From positions 1 to 44,827 of the forward strand of contig NZ_JASAOF010000035.1 in NCBI RefSeq assembly GCF_029952525.1: 44,827 nt of DNA, read 5' to 3'. The position numbers and the translations under genes were made by a program. This DNA comes from Saccharopolyspora ipomoeae. GTDB lineage: Bacteria; Actinomycetota; Actinomycetes; Mycobacteriales; Pseudonocardiaceae. Below, in pieces: positions 16,408 to 25,429 of the stretch; position 1 is the stretch's first letter; each line of letters begins with the position of its first letter. Below the pieces are notes generated by a model. That model was not told where the DNA came from. It did no database searches and saw only the letters and a program-made list of their open reading frames with translations.

Positions 16408-17784
16408 ATGACGCAAACCGCACAGCGCCCGGTTCCCGACAGCGGGAGGCCGAAGGCCAAGCCCTGGTACCGGCAGCTCTACGTGCAGGTGCTCGTCGCG
16501 ATCGTCATCGGGATCCTCGTCGGGTGGCGCTGGCCGGATGTCGGTGAGGCGATGGAGCCGATCGGCACGACGTTCATCGACGCGATGAAGATGCTGATCG
16601 GGCCGATCGTGTTCCTCACCATCATCGGGGGCATCGCGAGCGTCGCCGACCTGAAGAAGGTCGGCATGACCGGGCTCAAGGCGCTGACCTACTTCCAGGT
16701 GGGCACGATCATCGCGATGGTCATCGGCCTGGTCGCGATCAACCTCGTCCGGCTCGGCGAGGGGGTCAACGCCGATCCGTCGACGATCCAGACCAGCGGG
16801 AAAGCCCAGGAGTACATCGAATCCGGTGAGTCGCAGCACTGGTGGGAGTTCCTGACGAACCTGGTTCCGGACAGCTTCTTCGGCGCCTTCGTCGAGGGCG
16901 ACATCCTGCAGATCATCTTCCTGGCGGTGCTGTTCGGGATCGCGATCAAGGCGGTCGGCCCGATCGGGGAACCGGTGGTGGCCGGGGTCAAGCGGTTCAC
17001 CGAGATCGTGTTCAAGGTGCTGAGCTTCGTCATGAAAGCCGCCCCGCTGGGCGCGTTCGGCGCGATGGCCTACGCCATCGGCAAGTTCGGACTGTCCACT
17101 CTGACCAGTCTCGGCTCGCTCATCGCCCTGTTCTACGTCACCTCGATCCTGTTCGTGGTGGTCGTGCTCGGCGGGTTCCTCGCGCTCTACGTGCGGCTCA
17201 ACATCTTCCAGCTCTTCCGCTACCTCAAGGACGAGTTCTTCCTGGTGCTGGGCACCTCCACCGCCGAGCCCGCGCTGCCGGGGCTGATGCGCAAGATGAC
17301 GTTCCTCGGCGCCGACCGCACCACCGTCGGCCTGGTCGTGCCGACCGGGTACAGCTTCAACCTCGACGGCGCGGCGATCTACCTGTCGCTGGCCACGCTC
17401 TACATCGCCCAGGCCACGAACACGCCGCTGAGCATCACCCAGCAGCTCGGGCTGCTCGCGGTCATGCTGCTGACCTCCAAGGGCGCCGCCGGGGTGGCGG
17501 GCGGCGGGTTCATCGCGCTGACCGCGACGCTGTCGACCGTGGGGACGGTGCCGGCGGCCGGGATCATGCTGATCTTCGGCATCGACAAGTTCATGTCCGA
17601 GTGCCGCGCCCTGGTCAACTTCTACGGCAACGCCGTGGCCACCCTCGCCATCGCCAAGTGGGACCGCAACCTCGACCTCGACCGCGCCAGGCAGGTCCTG
17701 GCCGATCCCGGCTCGGCCGAGCGGTCGGCGGCGATGCCGGACGACTCCGCCGAGCCGACCGCCCCGGCTCACGGCAAGCGGTGA
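16408..17784 (+). CDS. dctA: C4-dicarboxylate symporter of the DAACS family (DctA type)
   Basis: A 458-residue cation-coupled dicarboxylate transporter. Family signatures are GTSTAEPALPGL (the serine-rich re-entrant hairpin, here with Thr and Ala substitutions), PTGYSFNLDG in the unwound helix and GIDKFMSECRALVNFYGN near the end, along with about eight membrane segments. The cytoplasmic C-terminus is charged. Start ATG at 16408 has AGGAGA upstream. Next to LysR and a tartrate/D-malate dehydrogenase, it most likely imports malate, tartrate or succinate. Its last 16 bases overlap the end of the convergent aldo/keto reductase gene. Confidence 0.9.
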   Translation: MTQTAQRPVPDSGRPKAKPWYRQLYVQVLVAIVIGILVGWRWPDVGEAMEPIGTTFIDAMKMLIGPIVFLTIIGGIASVADLKKVGMTGLKALTYFQVGTIIAMVIGLVAINLVRLGEGVNADPSTIQTSGKAQEYIESGESQHWWEFLTNLVPDSFFGAFVEGDILQIIFLAVLFGIAIKAVGPIGEPVVAGVKRFTEIVFKVLSFVMKAAPLGAFGAMAYAIGKFGLSTLTSLGSLIALFYVTSILFVVVVLGGFLALYVRLNIFQLFRYLKDEFFLVLGTSTAEPALPGLMRKMTFLGADRTTVGLVVPTGYSFNLDGAAIYLSLATLYIAQATNTPLSITQQLGLLAVMLLTSKGAAGVAGGGFIALTATLSTVGTVPAAGIMLIFGIDKFMSECRALVNFYGNAVATLAIAKWDRNLDLDRARQVLADPGSAERSAAMPDDSAEPTAPAHGKR

Positions 17785-18722
17785 CCCGCGGCCTGGACGA
17801 GCCCGTACCACTCGGATCGGGTCAGGCGGACGTCCGATCCGGCAGCGGCGTCGGTGACGCGCTGCGGAGTGGTCGTGCCCAGCACGACCTGCATCGCGGC
17901 CGGGTGGCGGGTGATCCAGGCCGTGGCGATGGCCATCGGCGTGACCCCGTACTTCGCCGCGAGCTTGTCCAGCATCGTGTTGAGCTCCGGGAGGTCGGGG
18001 TCGCCGAGGAACACCCCGCCCTGCCCGCCGCCCCTCTGGAACGGCGACCAGGCCTGCAGGGTGATCCGGTTGATGCGCGCGTGCTCGACGAGTCCGCCGC
18101 CGTCGCGGGTGACCGCGTCGTCGTCGGCCGTGTTGGCGACCAGGCCCTGGGTGACGATCGCCGAGTGCGTCACCGACAGCTGCACCTGGTTGGTCACGAT
18201 GGGCTGCCGCACCGCGGTCTTGAGCAGGTCGATCTGGCGCGGCGTGTGGTTGGAGACGCCGAAACTGCGCACCTTGCCGGAGGATTCGAGCTCGTCGAAG
18301 GCCCGGGCGACCTCCTCGGGCTCGATCAGCGCGTCGGGCCGGTGCAGGAGCAGCACGTCGATGCGGTCGGTGCCCAGTGCGCGCAACGAGTCCTCCACCG
18401 AGGACACGATGTGCTCGTACGAGGAGTCGTAGTGCCACTCCTCGCCGTCGACGATGCCGGTCTTGGTCTGCAGCGTGATCTCGTCGCGATCCGCGCCGGT
18501 CAGCTGCAGGGCCTCGCTGAAGCGGCGTTCGCAGAAGTGCGTGCCACCGCCCGGGTGCCGGAACCCGTAGAGGTCCGCGTGGTCGAAGAAGTCGATGCCG
18601 GCGTCGCGGGCGGTGGTGTAGAGCTCGCGGATCTGCTCATCGGTCTTGTCGGCGATGCGCATCATCCCGGCGACGACGTTCGGGACCTGGGCACCGGTGG
18701 TGCCGAGCGGAACCGTTCGCAT
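17769..18722 (-). CDS. Aldo/keto reductase
   Basis: A 317-residue NADPH-dependent oxidoreductase of the AKR superfamily, similar to E. coli YdhF. Catalytic residues are D47 and Y52 in FFDHADLYG, a lysine in LQTKTGI and a histidine in LLLHRPDAL, completing the Asp-Tyr-Lys-His tetrad. The C-terminal VLGTTTPQRVTDA stretch is the cofactor-phosphate site. ATG start at 18722, 17 bases after the stop of the large dehydrogenase gene on the same strand, so they may be co-transcribed. The physiological substrate is not evident. Confidence 0.85.
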   Translation of the reverse strand: MRTVPLGTTGAQVPNVVAGMMRIADKTDEQIRELYTTARDAGIDFFDHADLYGFRHPGGGTHFCERRFSEALQLTGADRDEITLQTKTGIVDGEEWHYDSSYEHIVSSVEDSLRALGTDRIDVLLLHRPDALIEPEEVARAFDELESSGKVRSFGVSNHTPRQIDLLKTAVRQPIVTNQVQLSVTHSAIVTQGLVANTADDDAVTRDGGGLVEHARINRITLQAWSPFQRGGGQGGVFLGDPDLPELNTMLDKLAAKYGVTPMAIATAWITRHPAAMQVVLGTTTPQRVTDAAAGSDVRLTRSEWYGLVQAAGHRLP

Positions 18723-18739
18723 GGATCTCGTCCAATCTC

Positions 18740-21616
18740 TCAGCGGTCGTGGCCCGGGTCGAGCACCTGCGCGAGGTGCAGGCCGGGGCGGGTGGGGTCG
18801 AGCTGGTCCACTTGCCTTGCGCAGGAGAATCCGTCGGTGAGCACCGCGGCATCGCGGTCGGTTCCGCGCAGGGCCGGGGCCAGCGCGTTCTCGGCGACCT
18901 GCATGCTGACCTCGTAGTGCTCGGCTTCGAAGCCGAAGTTCCCCGCCACGCCGCAGCATCCGGTGGCGTCGACGACCTCGCCGACCCCGGCGGCCCGGAG
19001 CGCGGTGCGCTGGGCGGCGGCGCCGAACACCGAGTGCTCGTGGCAGTGCGTCTGCAGCACGGCCTTCTCCGGTGGCCGCGCCGGGGACGGCGTCCAGCCT
19101 CCGGCGACGCGGTCGGCGAGGTGGGTGGCGAAGCTGCGCACGCGCCGGGCGACGCGGCGGGCCTGGTCGGTGTGGACGAGTTCGGGCAGGTCCTTGCGCA
19201 GCGCGGCGGCGCAGCTGGGTTCGACGACGACGATCGGCCGGTCGGTGCCGTCGTCGAGAGCGGCCGCGGCTTCGGCGAGCTTGCGCTTGGCGGTGCCGAG
19301 CTGGCCGGTGGAGATCCAGGTCAGGCCGCAGCAGGCGTCGGCCGAGCAGGCCACGGACTCTCCCGCGTCACCCAGAACCCGGGCGGCGGCACCGGCGACC
19401 TCGGGCCGGAAGCCGCGGGTGAAGGTGTCCACGAACAGCACCACCGAACCCTCGGCACCGGCGTCGGGGACCTCTCGCCGCCACTCCCCCGCGCCGGCGA
19501 AGCGCGGCAGCGCGCGTCGGGTGGTGAGCCCGCCCGCTGCTGAAATCGCCTTGCCCAGGCGGCTTCCGAGCACGGCGTTGACGGCGCCGGACAGTCGGCC
19601 GGTGAGCTTGAGCCAGCGCGGCAGCCAGCCCAGCGTGTAGTGCGAGCGCGGACGGAGGCGTCGGCGGTAGTAGTGGTCGTAGAACTCCGACTTGTAGGTG
19701 GCCATGTCGACCCCGGCCGGGCAGTCGGTGGCGCAGGCCTTGCACGACAGGCACAGGTCCAGCACCTCCCGCGCCTCCTCGGACCGCCAGCCCTGCTCGA
19801 CGGTGCGGGCACCCCGCACGACTTCCTGCAGCACGCGGGCCCGCCCGCGCGTGGAGTCCTTCTCGTCGCGGGTGGCGCGGTAGCTCGGGCACATCACGCC
19901 ACCGCCGTCGGCACGGCACCGGCCGACCCCGATGCAGCCCTGCACGGCGTGCACCCACGGGTCGCGGCCGGAGGTCGGGTTCAGCTCGAAGCTGGTGCGC
20001 CACTCGCGTTCGGGCACCCCGGCGAGGGCGAGGTGGGCGTCGATCGGGTCGGGGTCGGTCATCGATCCGGGGTTGAGGATGCCGACGGTGTCCCAGATGC
20101 GGCGGGATTCGGCGAAGGCGGCCATCACCTCCGGCGAGTACATGATCGACAGCAGCTCGGACCGGGCGCGTCCGTCGCCGTGCTCACCGGACAGCGATCC
20201 GCCGTGGCGCACGACGAGTTCCGCGGCCTGGCGGGTGAACTCCCGGAACACCGCCCGCCCCTGTTCGCTGCGCAGGTCGTAGGTGATGCGGATGTGCATG
20301 CACCCGGCCCCGAAGTGCCCGTACATGACCCCGGTGAGCCCGTGCGAGTCGAGCAGCTCGCGCAGGTCGGCCAGGTAGTCGGCCAGCCGCTCCGGCGCGA
20401 CGGCGGCGTCCTCCCAGCCCGGCCACGACTCCCCACCCGAGGCCAGCCGCGACGACAGCCCGGCGCCGTCCTCCCGGACTCGCCACAGCGACGCCCGCTC
20501 AGCGGGGTCGGCGGCCTTGCGCCCCTGCACGAGCCGACCGTTCTCCGCGAGCCGCTCCAGCAGCCGGTCGGCCTGGGCGCTGACCGAGTCCGGGTCGTCC
20601 CCGTCGAGGTCGACGAACAGCCACGCCTCCCCGTCGGGCAGCCCCAGCACGGCGTCCGGGCCACGCCGATGGCGCATGGTGGCCACGATGGCGGCGTCGG
20701 TTCCCTCGACGGCGGCCGGGGAGAACTCCAGGATCGTGGTGACGTCGCGAGCCGCGTCGACGACGTCGCGGTAACCGAGGCAGACCAGCAGCGCGCTGGC
20801 CGGTTTCGGCACCAGCTTCATCCGCGCCCCCACCACCACGGCCCACGTCCCCTCGGTACCCACGACGGCGCGGGCGATGTTGAACTTCCGCTCGGGAAGC
20901 AGGTTTTCGAGGTGGTATCCGGAGACCTGGCGGGGGATGCGGCCGAGTTCGAGCCGCAGCGCGCTCAGGTGCTCCGCGGCCAAGCCGGCCAGTGACGCGG
21001 TCAGGTCCTCGGCCCGCGCGGCCGAGACCGCGTCGGCGGGGTCGGTGGCGCGCAGACCCGTCTCGGTGGCGGTCAACCGCGCGCCGTCGGAGGTGACGAG
21101 GTCGATCTCGGCGACGTGATCGGAGGTGCGGCCGTAGCGCACGGAGTGGTTGCCGCACGCGTCGTTGCCGATCGCACCGCCGACGGTGGCGCGGTTCTTC
21201 GACGACGGGTCCGGCGCGAACGTCCGCCGCCCGCCGGTGGCGCGTTCCACCGCGGCCGACAGGTCGGCGAGCACGACACCGGGTTCGACGTCGACCGTCC
21301 CGGTCTCCTCGTCGATGGCCCGCACCCGGTTCATGTACCGCGAGAAGTCCAGCACCAACCCGGGGCCCACGGCGTTGCCCGCCATCGAGGTTCCGCCGCC
21401 CCGAGCGATGATCGGCGTCCCGGTGTCGCGGCACACCCCCACGGCGGCCACGACGTCATCGGGAGTCCGGGGAAACACCACGGCCACGGGCACGACGCGG
21501 TAGTTCGAAGCGTCGTAGGCGTACTCGGCACGCCGCCGCGTCGAAGCGTCGGCCTGCACCCCCACCTCGGCGAGCGCGCTCAGCAGCGAGGTGGGATCCA
21601 CGGCGGTCTCGATCAT
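18740..21616 (-). CDS. FAD and Fe-S D-2-hydroxyacid dehydrogenase (D-2-hydroxyglutarate / D-lactate dehydrogenase, YdiJ type)
   Basis: A 958-residue fused enzyme. The N-terminal third holds a PCMH-type FAD domain (ARGGGTSMAGNAVG near residue 68) followed by an FAD-linked oxidase C-terminal domain (GHFGAGCMHIRI, SGEHGDG). A ferredoxin-like Fe-S motif follows (C622, C625, C628, C632 in CLSCKACATDCP), then two CCG-type cysteine-rich regions (DACCGLTW, ATGCCGVAGNFG). This architecture oxidises D-2-hydroxy acids such as D-2-hydroxyglutarate, D-malate or D-lactate and passes electrons to quinone or a flavoprotein. ATG start at 21616 gives the family's usual length. It diverges from the CoA-transferase operon. 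The specific substrate is not decided by sequence. Confidence 0.85.
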   Translation of the reverse strand: MIETAVDPTSLLSALAEVGVQADASTRRRAEYAYDASNYRVVPVAVVFPRTPDDVVAAVGVCRDTGTPIIARGGGTSMAGNAVGPGLVLDFSRYMNRVRAIDEETGTVDVEPGVVLADLSAAVERATGGRRTFAPDPSSKNRATVGGAIGNDACGNHSVRYGRTSDHVAEIDLVTSDGARLTATETGLRATDPADAVSAARAEDLTASLAGLAAEHLSALRLELGRIPRQVSGYHLENLLPERKFNIARAVVGTEGTWAVVVGARMKLVPKPASALLVCLGYRDVVDAARDVTTILEFSPAAVEGTDAAIVATMRHRRGPDAVLGLPDGEAWLFVDLDGDDPDSVSAQADRLLERLAENGRLVQGRKAADPAERASLWRVREDGAGLSSRLASGGESWPGWEDAAVAPERLADYLADLRELLDSHGLTGVMYGHFGAGCMHIRITYDLRSEQGRAVFREFTRQAAELVVRHGGSLSGEHGDGRARSELLSIMYSPEVMAAFAESRRIWDTVGILNPGSMTDPDPIDAHLALAGVPEREWRTSFELNPTSGRDPWVHAVQGCIGVGRCRADGGGVMCPSYRATRDEKDSTRGRARVLQEVVRGARTVEQGWRSEEAREVLDLCLSCKACATDCPAGVDMATYKSEFYDHYYRRRLRPRSHYTLGWLPRWLKLTGRLSGAVNAVLGSRLGKAISAAGGLTTRRALPRFAGAGEWRREVPDAGAEGSVVLFVDTFTRGFRPEVAGAAARVLGDAGESVACSADACCGLTWISTGQLGTAKRKLAEAAAALDDGTDRPIVVVEPSCAAALRKDLPELVHTDQARRVARRVRSFATHLADRVAGGWTPSPARPPEKAVLQTHCHEHSVFGAAAQRTALRAAGVGEVVDATGCCGVAGNFGFEAEHYEVSMQVAENALAPALRGTDRDAAVLTDGFSCARQVDQLDPTRPGLHLAQVLDPGHDR

Positions 21617-21787
21617 GACCCAGGATTCTCCCTCCCCCAACGCCTCCGGCCCACCCCAACACGCGCCCGCGTGTCGGGCCCGCCCGCCACGAGAACCCGA
21701 TCGCCCTCGCGGGCGAGCGAAACCGCAGGACGTTCCAGGGCTCTCGAATTTCGAGAATCCTTCTGGCGAAAGACTTTCGCAGACATC

Positions 21788-21863
21788 TTGCGAGCGCCCG
21801 TTCGCACAGCCTAACGTTCTCCTACGTTGAGCAGCGTTGCTCATTTAATGAGAATACAGGGAG
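21788..21863 (+). promoter_or_regulatory. Promoter and two overlapping palindromes upstream of the CoA-transferase operon
   Basis: TTGCGA (21788-21793), 18 bases, TAACGT (21812-21817) form a plausible promoter. Just downstream, TGAGCA-gcgt-TGCTCA (21828-21843) overlaps CTCATT-t-AATGAG (21840-21852), two inverted repeats where a repressor would block transcription. The ribosome binding site AGGGAG follows before the ATG at 21870. An IclR gene closes the operon and is the obvious candidate to bind here. Another palindrome, TCTCGAA-t-TTCGAGA, lies upstream near 21744-21758. Confidence 0.5.
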
Positions 21864-21869
21864 TGCGCG

Positions 21870-23105
21870 ATGCCCCCTACGGATGTCCCACCGCAGGCCG
21901 ACCCTCCGCTCACCGGGTTCCGCGTTCTGGAGCTCGGCAACTTCATCGCCGCGCCGTTCGCGAGCCGGATCTTCGCCGACTTCGGCGCGGAGGTCATCAA
22001 GATCGAACGCCCCGGCACCGGTGATGAGCTGCGCGGGTGGCGGCGCGGTCGCGGTGCCACCTCGATGATGTTCCGCACCATCGCCCGCAACAAGAAGTCC
22101 CTCACCCTCGACCTGCGCACCGCCGAAGGCCGCGACCTCGTCCTCGACCTGGTCCGCGAATCCGACGTCGTCATCGAGAACTTCCGGCCCGGGACGCTGG
22201 AGCGCTGGGGCCTCGGCCCCGACGAGCTCAACGCCGCCAACCCCGAGGTCGTGCTGGTGCGCATCTCCGGGTACGGCCAGACCGGGCCATACCGGGACCG
22301 CGCCGGTTTCGGCGGGGTCGCCGAGGCGTTCGCCGGCCTCCGCCAGGTCACCGGGCACGCCGATCGGCCGCCGGTGCGCCCGGCCGCACCGATCGGCGAC
22401 GCCCTGGCCGGTCTCTACGGCGCGATCAGCGCGTTGATGCTGCTGCTGGCCCGCGCCACCGGCCGCCCGCACGACGGCCCCCGGGTCGCGGACGTGGCGC
22501 TCTACGAAGCCGTGTTCATGGCGATGGAGTCGCTCGTGCCCGACATGGACGCCTACGGCATGGTCCGCCGGCGGACCGCGGGCAACCTGCCCGGCGTCGT
22601 GCCCAGCGGCGTCTACCCCACCTCCGACGGGCAGTCGGTGATGATCGCGGGCAACTCCAGCGGAGCGTTCACCAGGCTGATGACCGCCATCGGCCGCACC
22701 GACCTCGCCGAAGACCCCTCGCTGGCCGACGGCGACGCCCGGCACGCCCGCGAGACCGAGCTCGACGCCGCGATCACCGACTGGACCACCCGCCGCACCG
22801 CACCCGAATCGGTCGACGTGCTCAGCGCTGCGGGCGTTCCGATCGGACCGGTCTACGACGCCGCCGCCATCGCCGACGACCCGCACTTCGCCGAGCGCGG
22901 CATGCTGCGACCGCTCAAGGTCTCCGTCGAGACCGAGCCCGAGGAGATCCGCTTCCCCGGAGTCGTCCCGCAGGTCCCCGGCGCTCCCGGGGACGTGCGC
23001 TGGGCCGGGCCCGAGCTGGGCCAGCACACCGACGACGTCCTCCACGAGGTGCTCGGCCTGACCGCCTCCCAGGTCGCCGACCTGCGCGAGCGAGGTGTCC
23101 TGTGA
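21870..23105 (+). CDS. CaiB/BaiF (class III) CoA-transferase
   Basis: A 411-residue class III CoA-transferase. It opens with the characteristic RVLELGNFIAAPFASRIFADFG and VIKIERPGTGD, carries NKKSLTLDL and VIENFRPG, and has the likely catalytic aspartate D177 in PIGDALAGLYG. These enzymes move CoA from a donor such as succinyl-CoA to a free carboxylic acid through an aspartyl-CoA thioester. The next gene is an HMG-CoA-lyase-like enzyme whose ATG overlaps this stop, so the CoA ester formed here is probably cleaved there. Candidate acids are 3-hydroxy-3-methylglutarate and citramalate; human SUGCT, a member of this family, can use the former. Confidence 0.85.
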   Translation: MPPTDVPPQADPPLTGFRVLELGNFIAAPFASRIFADFGAEVIKIERPGTGDELRGWRRGRGATSMMFRTIARNKKSLTLDLRTAEGRDLVLDLVRESDVVIENFRPGTLERWGLGPDELNAANPEVVLVRISGYGQTGPYRDRAGFGGVAEAFAGLRQVTGHADRPPVRPAAPIGDALAGLYGAISALMLLLARATGRPHDGPRVADVALYEAVFMAMESLVPDMDAYGMVRRRTAGNLPGVVPSGVYPTSDGQSVMIAGNSSGAFTRLMTAIGRTDLAEDPSLADGDARHARETELDAAITDWTTRRTAPESVDVLSAAGVPIGPVYDAAAIADDPHFAERGMLRPLKVSVETEPEEIRFPGVVPQVPGAPGDVRWAGPELGQHTDDVLHEVLGLTASQVADLRERGVL

Positions 23106-23968
23106 TGAGCCGGGACGTGCAGATCACCGACGTCGTGATGCGCGACGGGCTGCAGGACGAGCCCGCGGTGGTGTCGGTGCCCGATCGGCTGCGGATCGCC
23201 GACGCCCTGGTGGCCGCCGGGATCACCCGCGTCGAGGCCGCGTCGTTCGTCAACCCGGCCCGGGTGCCTCAGATGTCCGGCGCCGAGGAGCTCGTCGCCG
23301 GATTGCCGCACCCGCCCGGCGTTCGGTGGAGCGCGCTGGCGCTCAACCGGCGCGGCGTGGATCGAGCGGTGGCAGCCGGGGTGCCCGAGGTGTGCCTGGT
23401 CGTCTCCGCAGCCGAGGGGCACAGCCGCGCCAACGCGGGACGCGGCGTGCGGGAGGCCCTGGCCGACCTCGCCGAGGTGGTCGAGGACAACCCGCACGTG
23501 CGCTTCACCGGCGGGGTGGCCACCGCGTTCGTCTGCCCCTTCGACGGGGAGGTCACCCCGCAGCGGCTCACCGAGGTCGCCACCGCCTACGCCGACATCG
23601 GCATCACCCGGCTCGGTCTGGCCGACACGCTCGGCACCGCCGACCCCCAGCACGTCGGGCGGTCGGTCGGGGCGGTCCGGGACGCCCTGCCTGAGGCCAC
23701 GATCGGACTGCACCTGCACAACGCCCTGGGCCAGGCCCTGCGCACCGTCGATCTCGCCCTGGACCTGGGCATCACCCGCTTCGACGCCGCGGCGGGCGGT
23801 TACGGCGGGTGCCCGTTCGCGCCGGGGGCGCACGGCAACATCGCCACCGAAACCCTCGTCGAGCACCTGCACCGACGCGGGGTCGCCACCGGAATCGACG
23901 CGTCCCTGCTCGCCGACGCGGTGGCGGTCGTGGAGGACGCGCTGCACCGAGGCAGCCCGACGTCCTGA
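23105..23968 (+). CDS. Hydroxymethylglutaryl-CoA lyase-like retro-Claisen lyase
   Basis: A 287-residue DRE-TIM metallolyase. Key residues are R13-D14 in VVMRDGLQDE, the metal-binding H203 and H205 in GLHLHNALG, and the mobile-loop cysteine C236 with N245 in GGCPFAPGAHGN. They match the catalytic set of HMG-CoA lyase (Arg41, Asp42, His233, His235, Cys266, Asn275 in human). It would split a 3-hydroxy-3-methyl acyl-CoA into acetyl-CoA plus a keto acid. The start overlaps the CoA-transferase stop (TGATG); a GTG one codon upstream is possible. Citramalyl-CoA cleavage is an alternative activity. Confidence 0.83.
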   Translation: MSRDVQITDVVMRDGLQDEPAVVSVPDRLRIADALVAAGITRVEAASFVNPARVPQMSGAEELVAGLPHPPGVRWSALALNRRGVDRAVAAGVPEVCLVVSAAEGHSRANAGRGVREALADLAEVVEDNPHVRFTGGVATAFVCPFDGEVTPQRLTEVATAYADIGITRLGLADTLGTADPQHVGRSVGAVRDALPEATIGLHLHNALGQALRTVDLALDLGITRFDAAAGGYGGCPFAPGAHGNIATETLVEHLHRRGVATGIDASLLADAVAVVEDALHRGSPTS

Positions 23969-24070
23969 ACCCGGCCGCCCCCGGGCGGCGCACCACCCCT
24001 CCTGCGAGCCGCAGGCGTTCCGTGACACCTCCGACCGGCCAACGGCGGCCGGTTCCCTTGGGAGACAACG

Positions 24071-25429
24071 ATGTCCACCATCCCCAGCAGCGAACCCCAG
24101 TCCAGACCGATCTCCGCTCCCACCCCGGTCCTGCTCCGCGGACCGGAGCTGGCCGGCCTTCCCCCGCTGGTCCACCTGGCCGGTGCCGCGATCCTGCTCG
24201 CCGCCGCGCTGACCGACCACCTGCCGACCTCGCTGCTGTCCGGGTTCGCCGTCACGATGCTCGTCGGCGGTCTGCTGATGTGGGTCGGCAAGCAGGTCCC
24301 GGTGCTGCGCGACTACGGCCTGCCCACCGTCCTGTGCACGTTCGTTCCCGCGATCCTGCTGTTCGCGGGCGTGTTCCCGCAGGTCGCGGCGGAGGTCGTC
24401 GCCGGGTTCGTGGAGGACGGCGGGTTCCTGGACTTCCTGGTCATCACCATCATCGCCGGCAGCGTCCTGGGCATGCCGCGAGCGCTGCTGCTCAAGGCCG
24501 GTCCGCGCTTCGCCGTCCCGCTGCTGGGTTGTCTGGCGCTGACGTTCGTGATCACCGGGGCGCTCGGCGCCCTGCTGGGATTCGGCTTCGCGCAGGGCGT
24601 TCTGCTCGTCGCAGCACCGATCATGGCCGGTGGCCTGGGGATCGGTGCGGTGCCGATGTCGGAGATGTACGCCGGGGCGACCGGTGGCAGCCCGGATTCC
24701 TTCATGGGCCAGCTGATGTCGGCGGTGGTGGTCGCCAACATCCTCTGCATCGCCATCGCCGGCGTCTACAACGGACTCGGACGACGCGAGAAGCAGTTGT
24801 TCGTCGGCTTCGACGGCCGCGGCCAGCTGATGCGCGTCCAGCGCCGCGACATCACCATCGACACCGCCCCCACCCGCGACAGCGCCACCTACGCCGCCCT
24901 CGGCCAGGGCCTGCTCATCGCCGGGCTGCTGTTCGTGTTCGGCGAGCTCATGGGCGGCCTGCTGCCGTTCCTCCACCCCTACGCCTGGACGATCATCGCC
25001 GCCGCGATCGTCAAGATCGCCGGTCTGCTGCCCCACCACCTGGAGGAGGCCAGCACCAACTGGGGCGCGATGGCCACCACCCTGTTCGTGCCAGCGCTGC
25101 TGGTCGCGGTCAGCCTCACCTACATCGACATCGGCGACGTCCTCACCGCGCTCAGCAGTCCGCTTTTCCTGGTCCTGACCGCGGCGACGGTGCTCAGCGC
25201 GACGCTGACCTCCGGCGTCCTGGGCTGGCTCGTGCGGTTCTACTTCGTCGAGGCCGCGATCACCCCGGGGCTCGTCATGGCCGACACCGGCGGCAGCGGC
25301 GACGTCGCCGTGCTCTCGGCGGCCGACCGGATGCACCTGATGCCCTTCGCGGCTCTGACCAACCGGCTCGGCGGCGCGGTCGTGCTCTTCGCGACGTCCC
25401 TGCTCGCACCCCTGCTGTCGCTGACATGA
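24071..25429 (+). CDS. 2-hydroxycarboxylate transporter family symporter (CitS type)
   Basis: A 452-residue membrane protein with about 11-12 hydrophobic segments in two halves. The two family hairpins are clear: GGLGIGAVPMSEMYAG (about 187-202) and MADTGGSGDVAVLSAADRM (about 403-421), including the conserved arginine R420 that contacts substrate carboxylate in CitS. The family moves citrate, malate, lactate and related 2-hydroxy acids with Na+ or H+. Its place after a CoA-transferase and HMG-CoA-lyase-like enzyme points to a hydroxy di- or tricarboxylate. ATG at 24071 with GGGAGA upstream. The stop overlaps the IclR start (ATGA). The 102 bp before it show nothing distinctive. Confidence 0.88.
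   Translation: MSTIPSSEPQSRPISAPTPVLLRGPELAGLPPLVHLAGAAILLAAALTDHLPTSLLSGFAVTMLVGGLLMWVGKQVPVLRDYGLPTVLCTFVPAILLFAGVFPQVAAEVVAGFVEDGGFLDFLVITIIAGSVLGMPRALLLKAGPRFAVPLLGCLALTFVITGALGALLGFGFAQGVLLVAAPIMAGGLGIGAVPMSEMYAGATGGSPDSFMGQLMSAVVVANILCIAIAGVYNGLGRREKQLFVGFDGRGQLMRVQRRDITIDTAPTRDSATYAALGQGLLIAGLLFVFGELMGGLLPFLHPYAWTIIAAAIVKIAGLLPHHLEEASTNWGAMATTLFVPALLVAVSLTYIDIGDVLTALSSPLFLVLTAATVLSATLTSGVLGWLVRFYFVEAAITPGLVMADTGGSGDVAVLSAADRMHLMPFAALTNRLGGAVVLFATSLLAPLLSLT

Noticed and set aside
18737..21844. Longer start for the FAD/Fe-S dehydrogenase at 21844
   Set aside because: The added residues show no family similarity and would cross the divergent promoter; ATG at 21616 gives a normal FAD-domain start.
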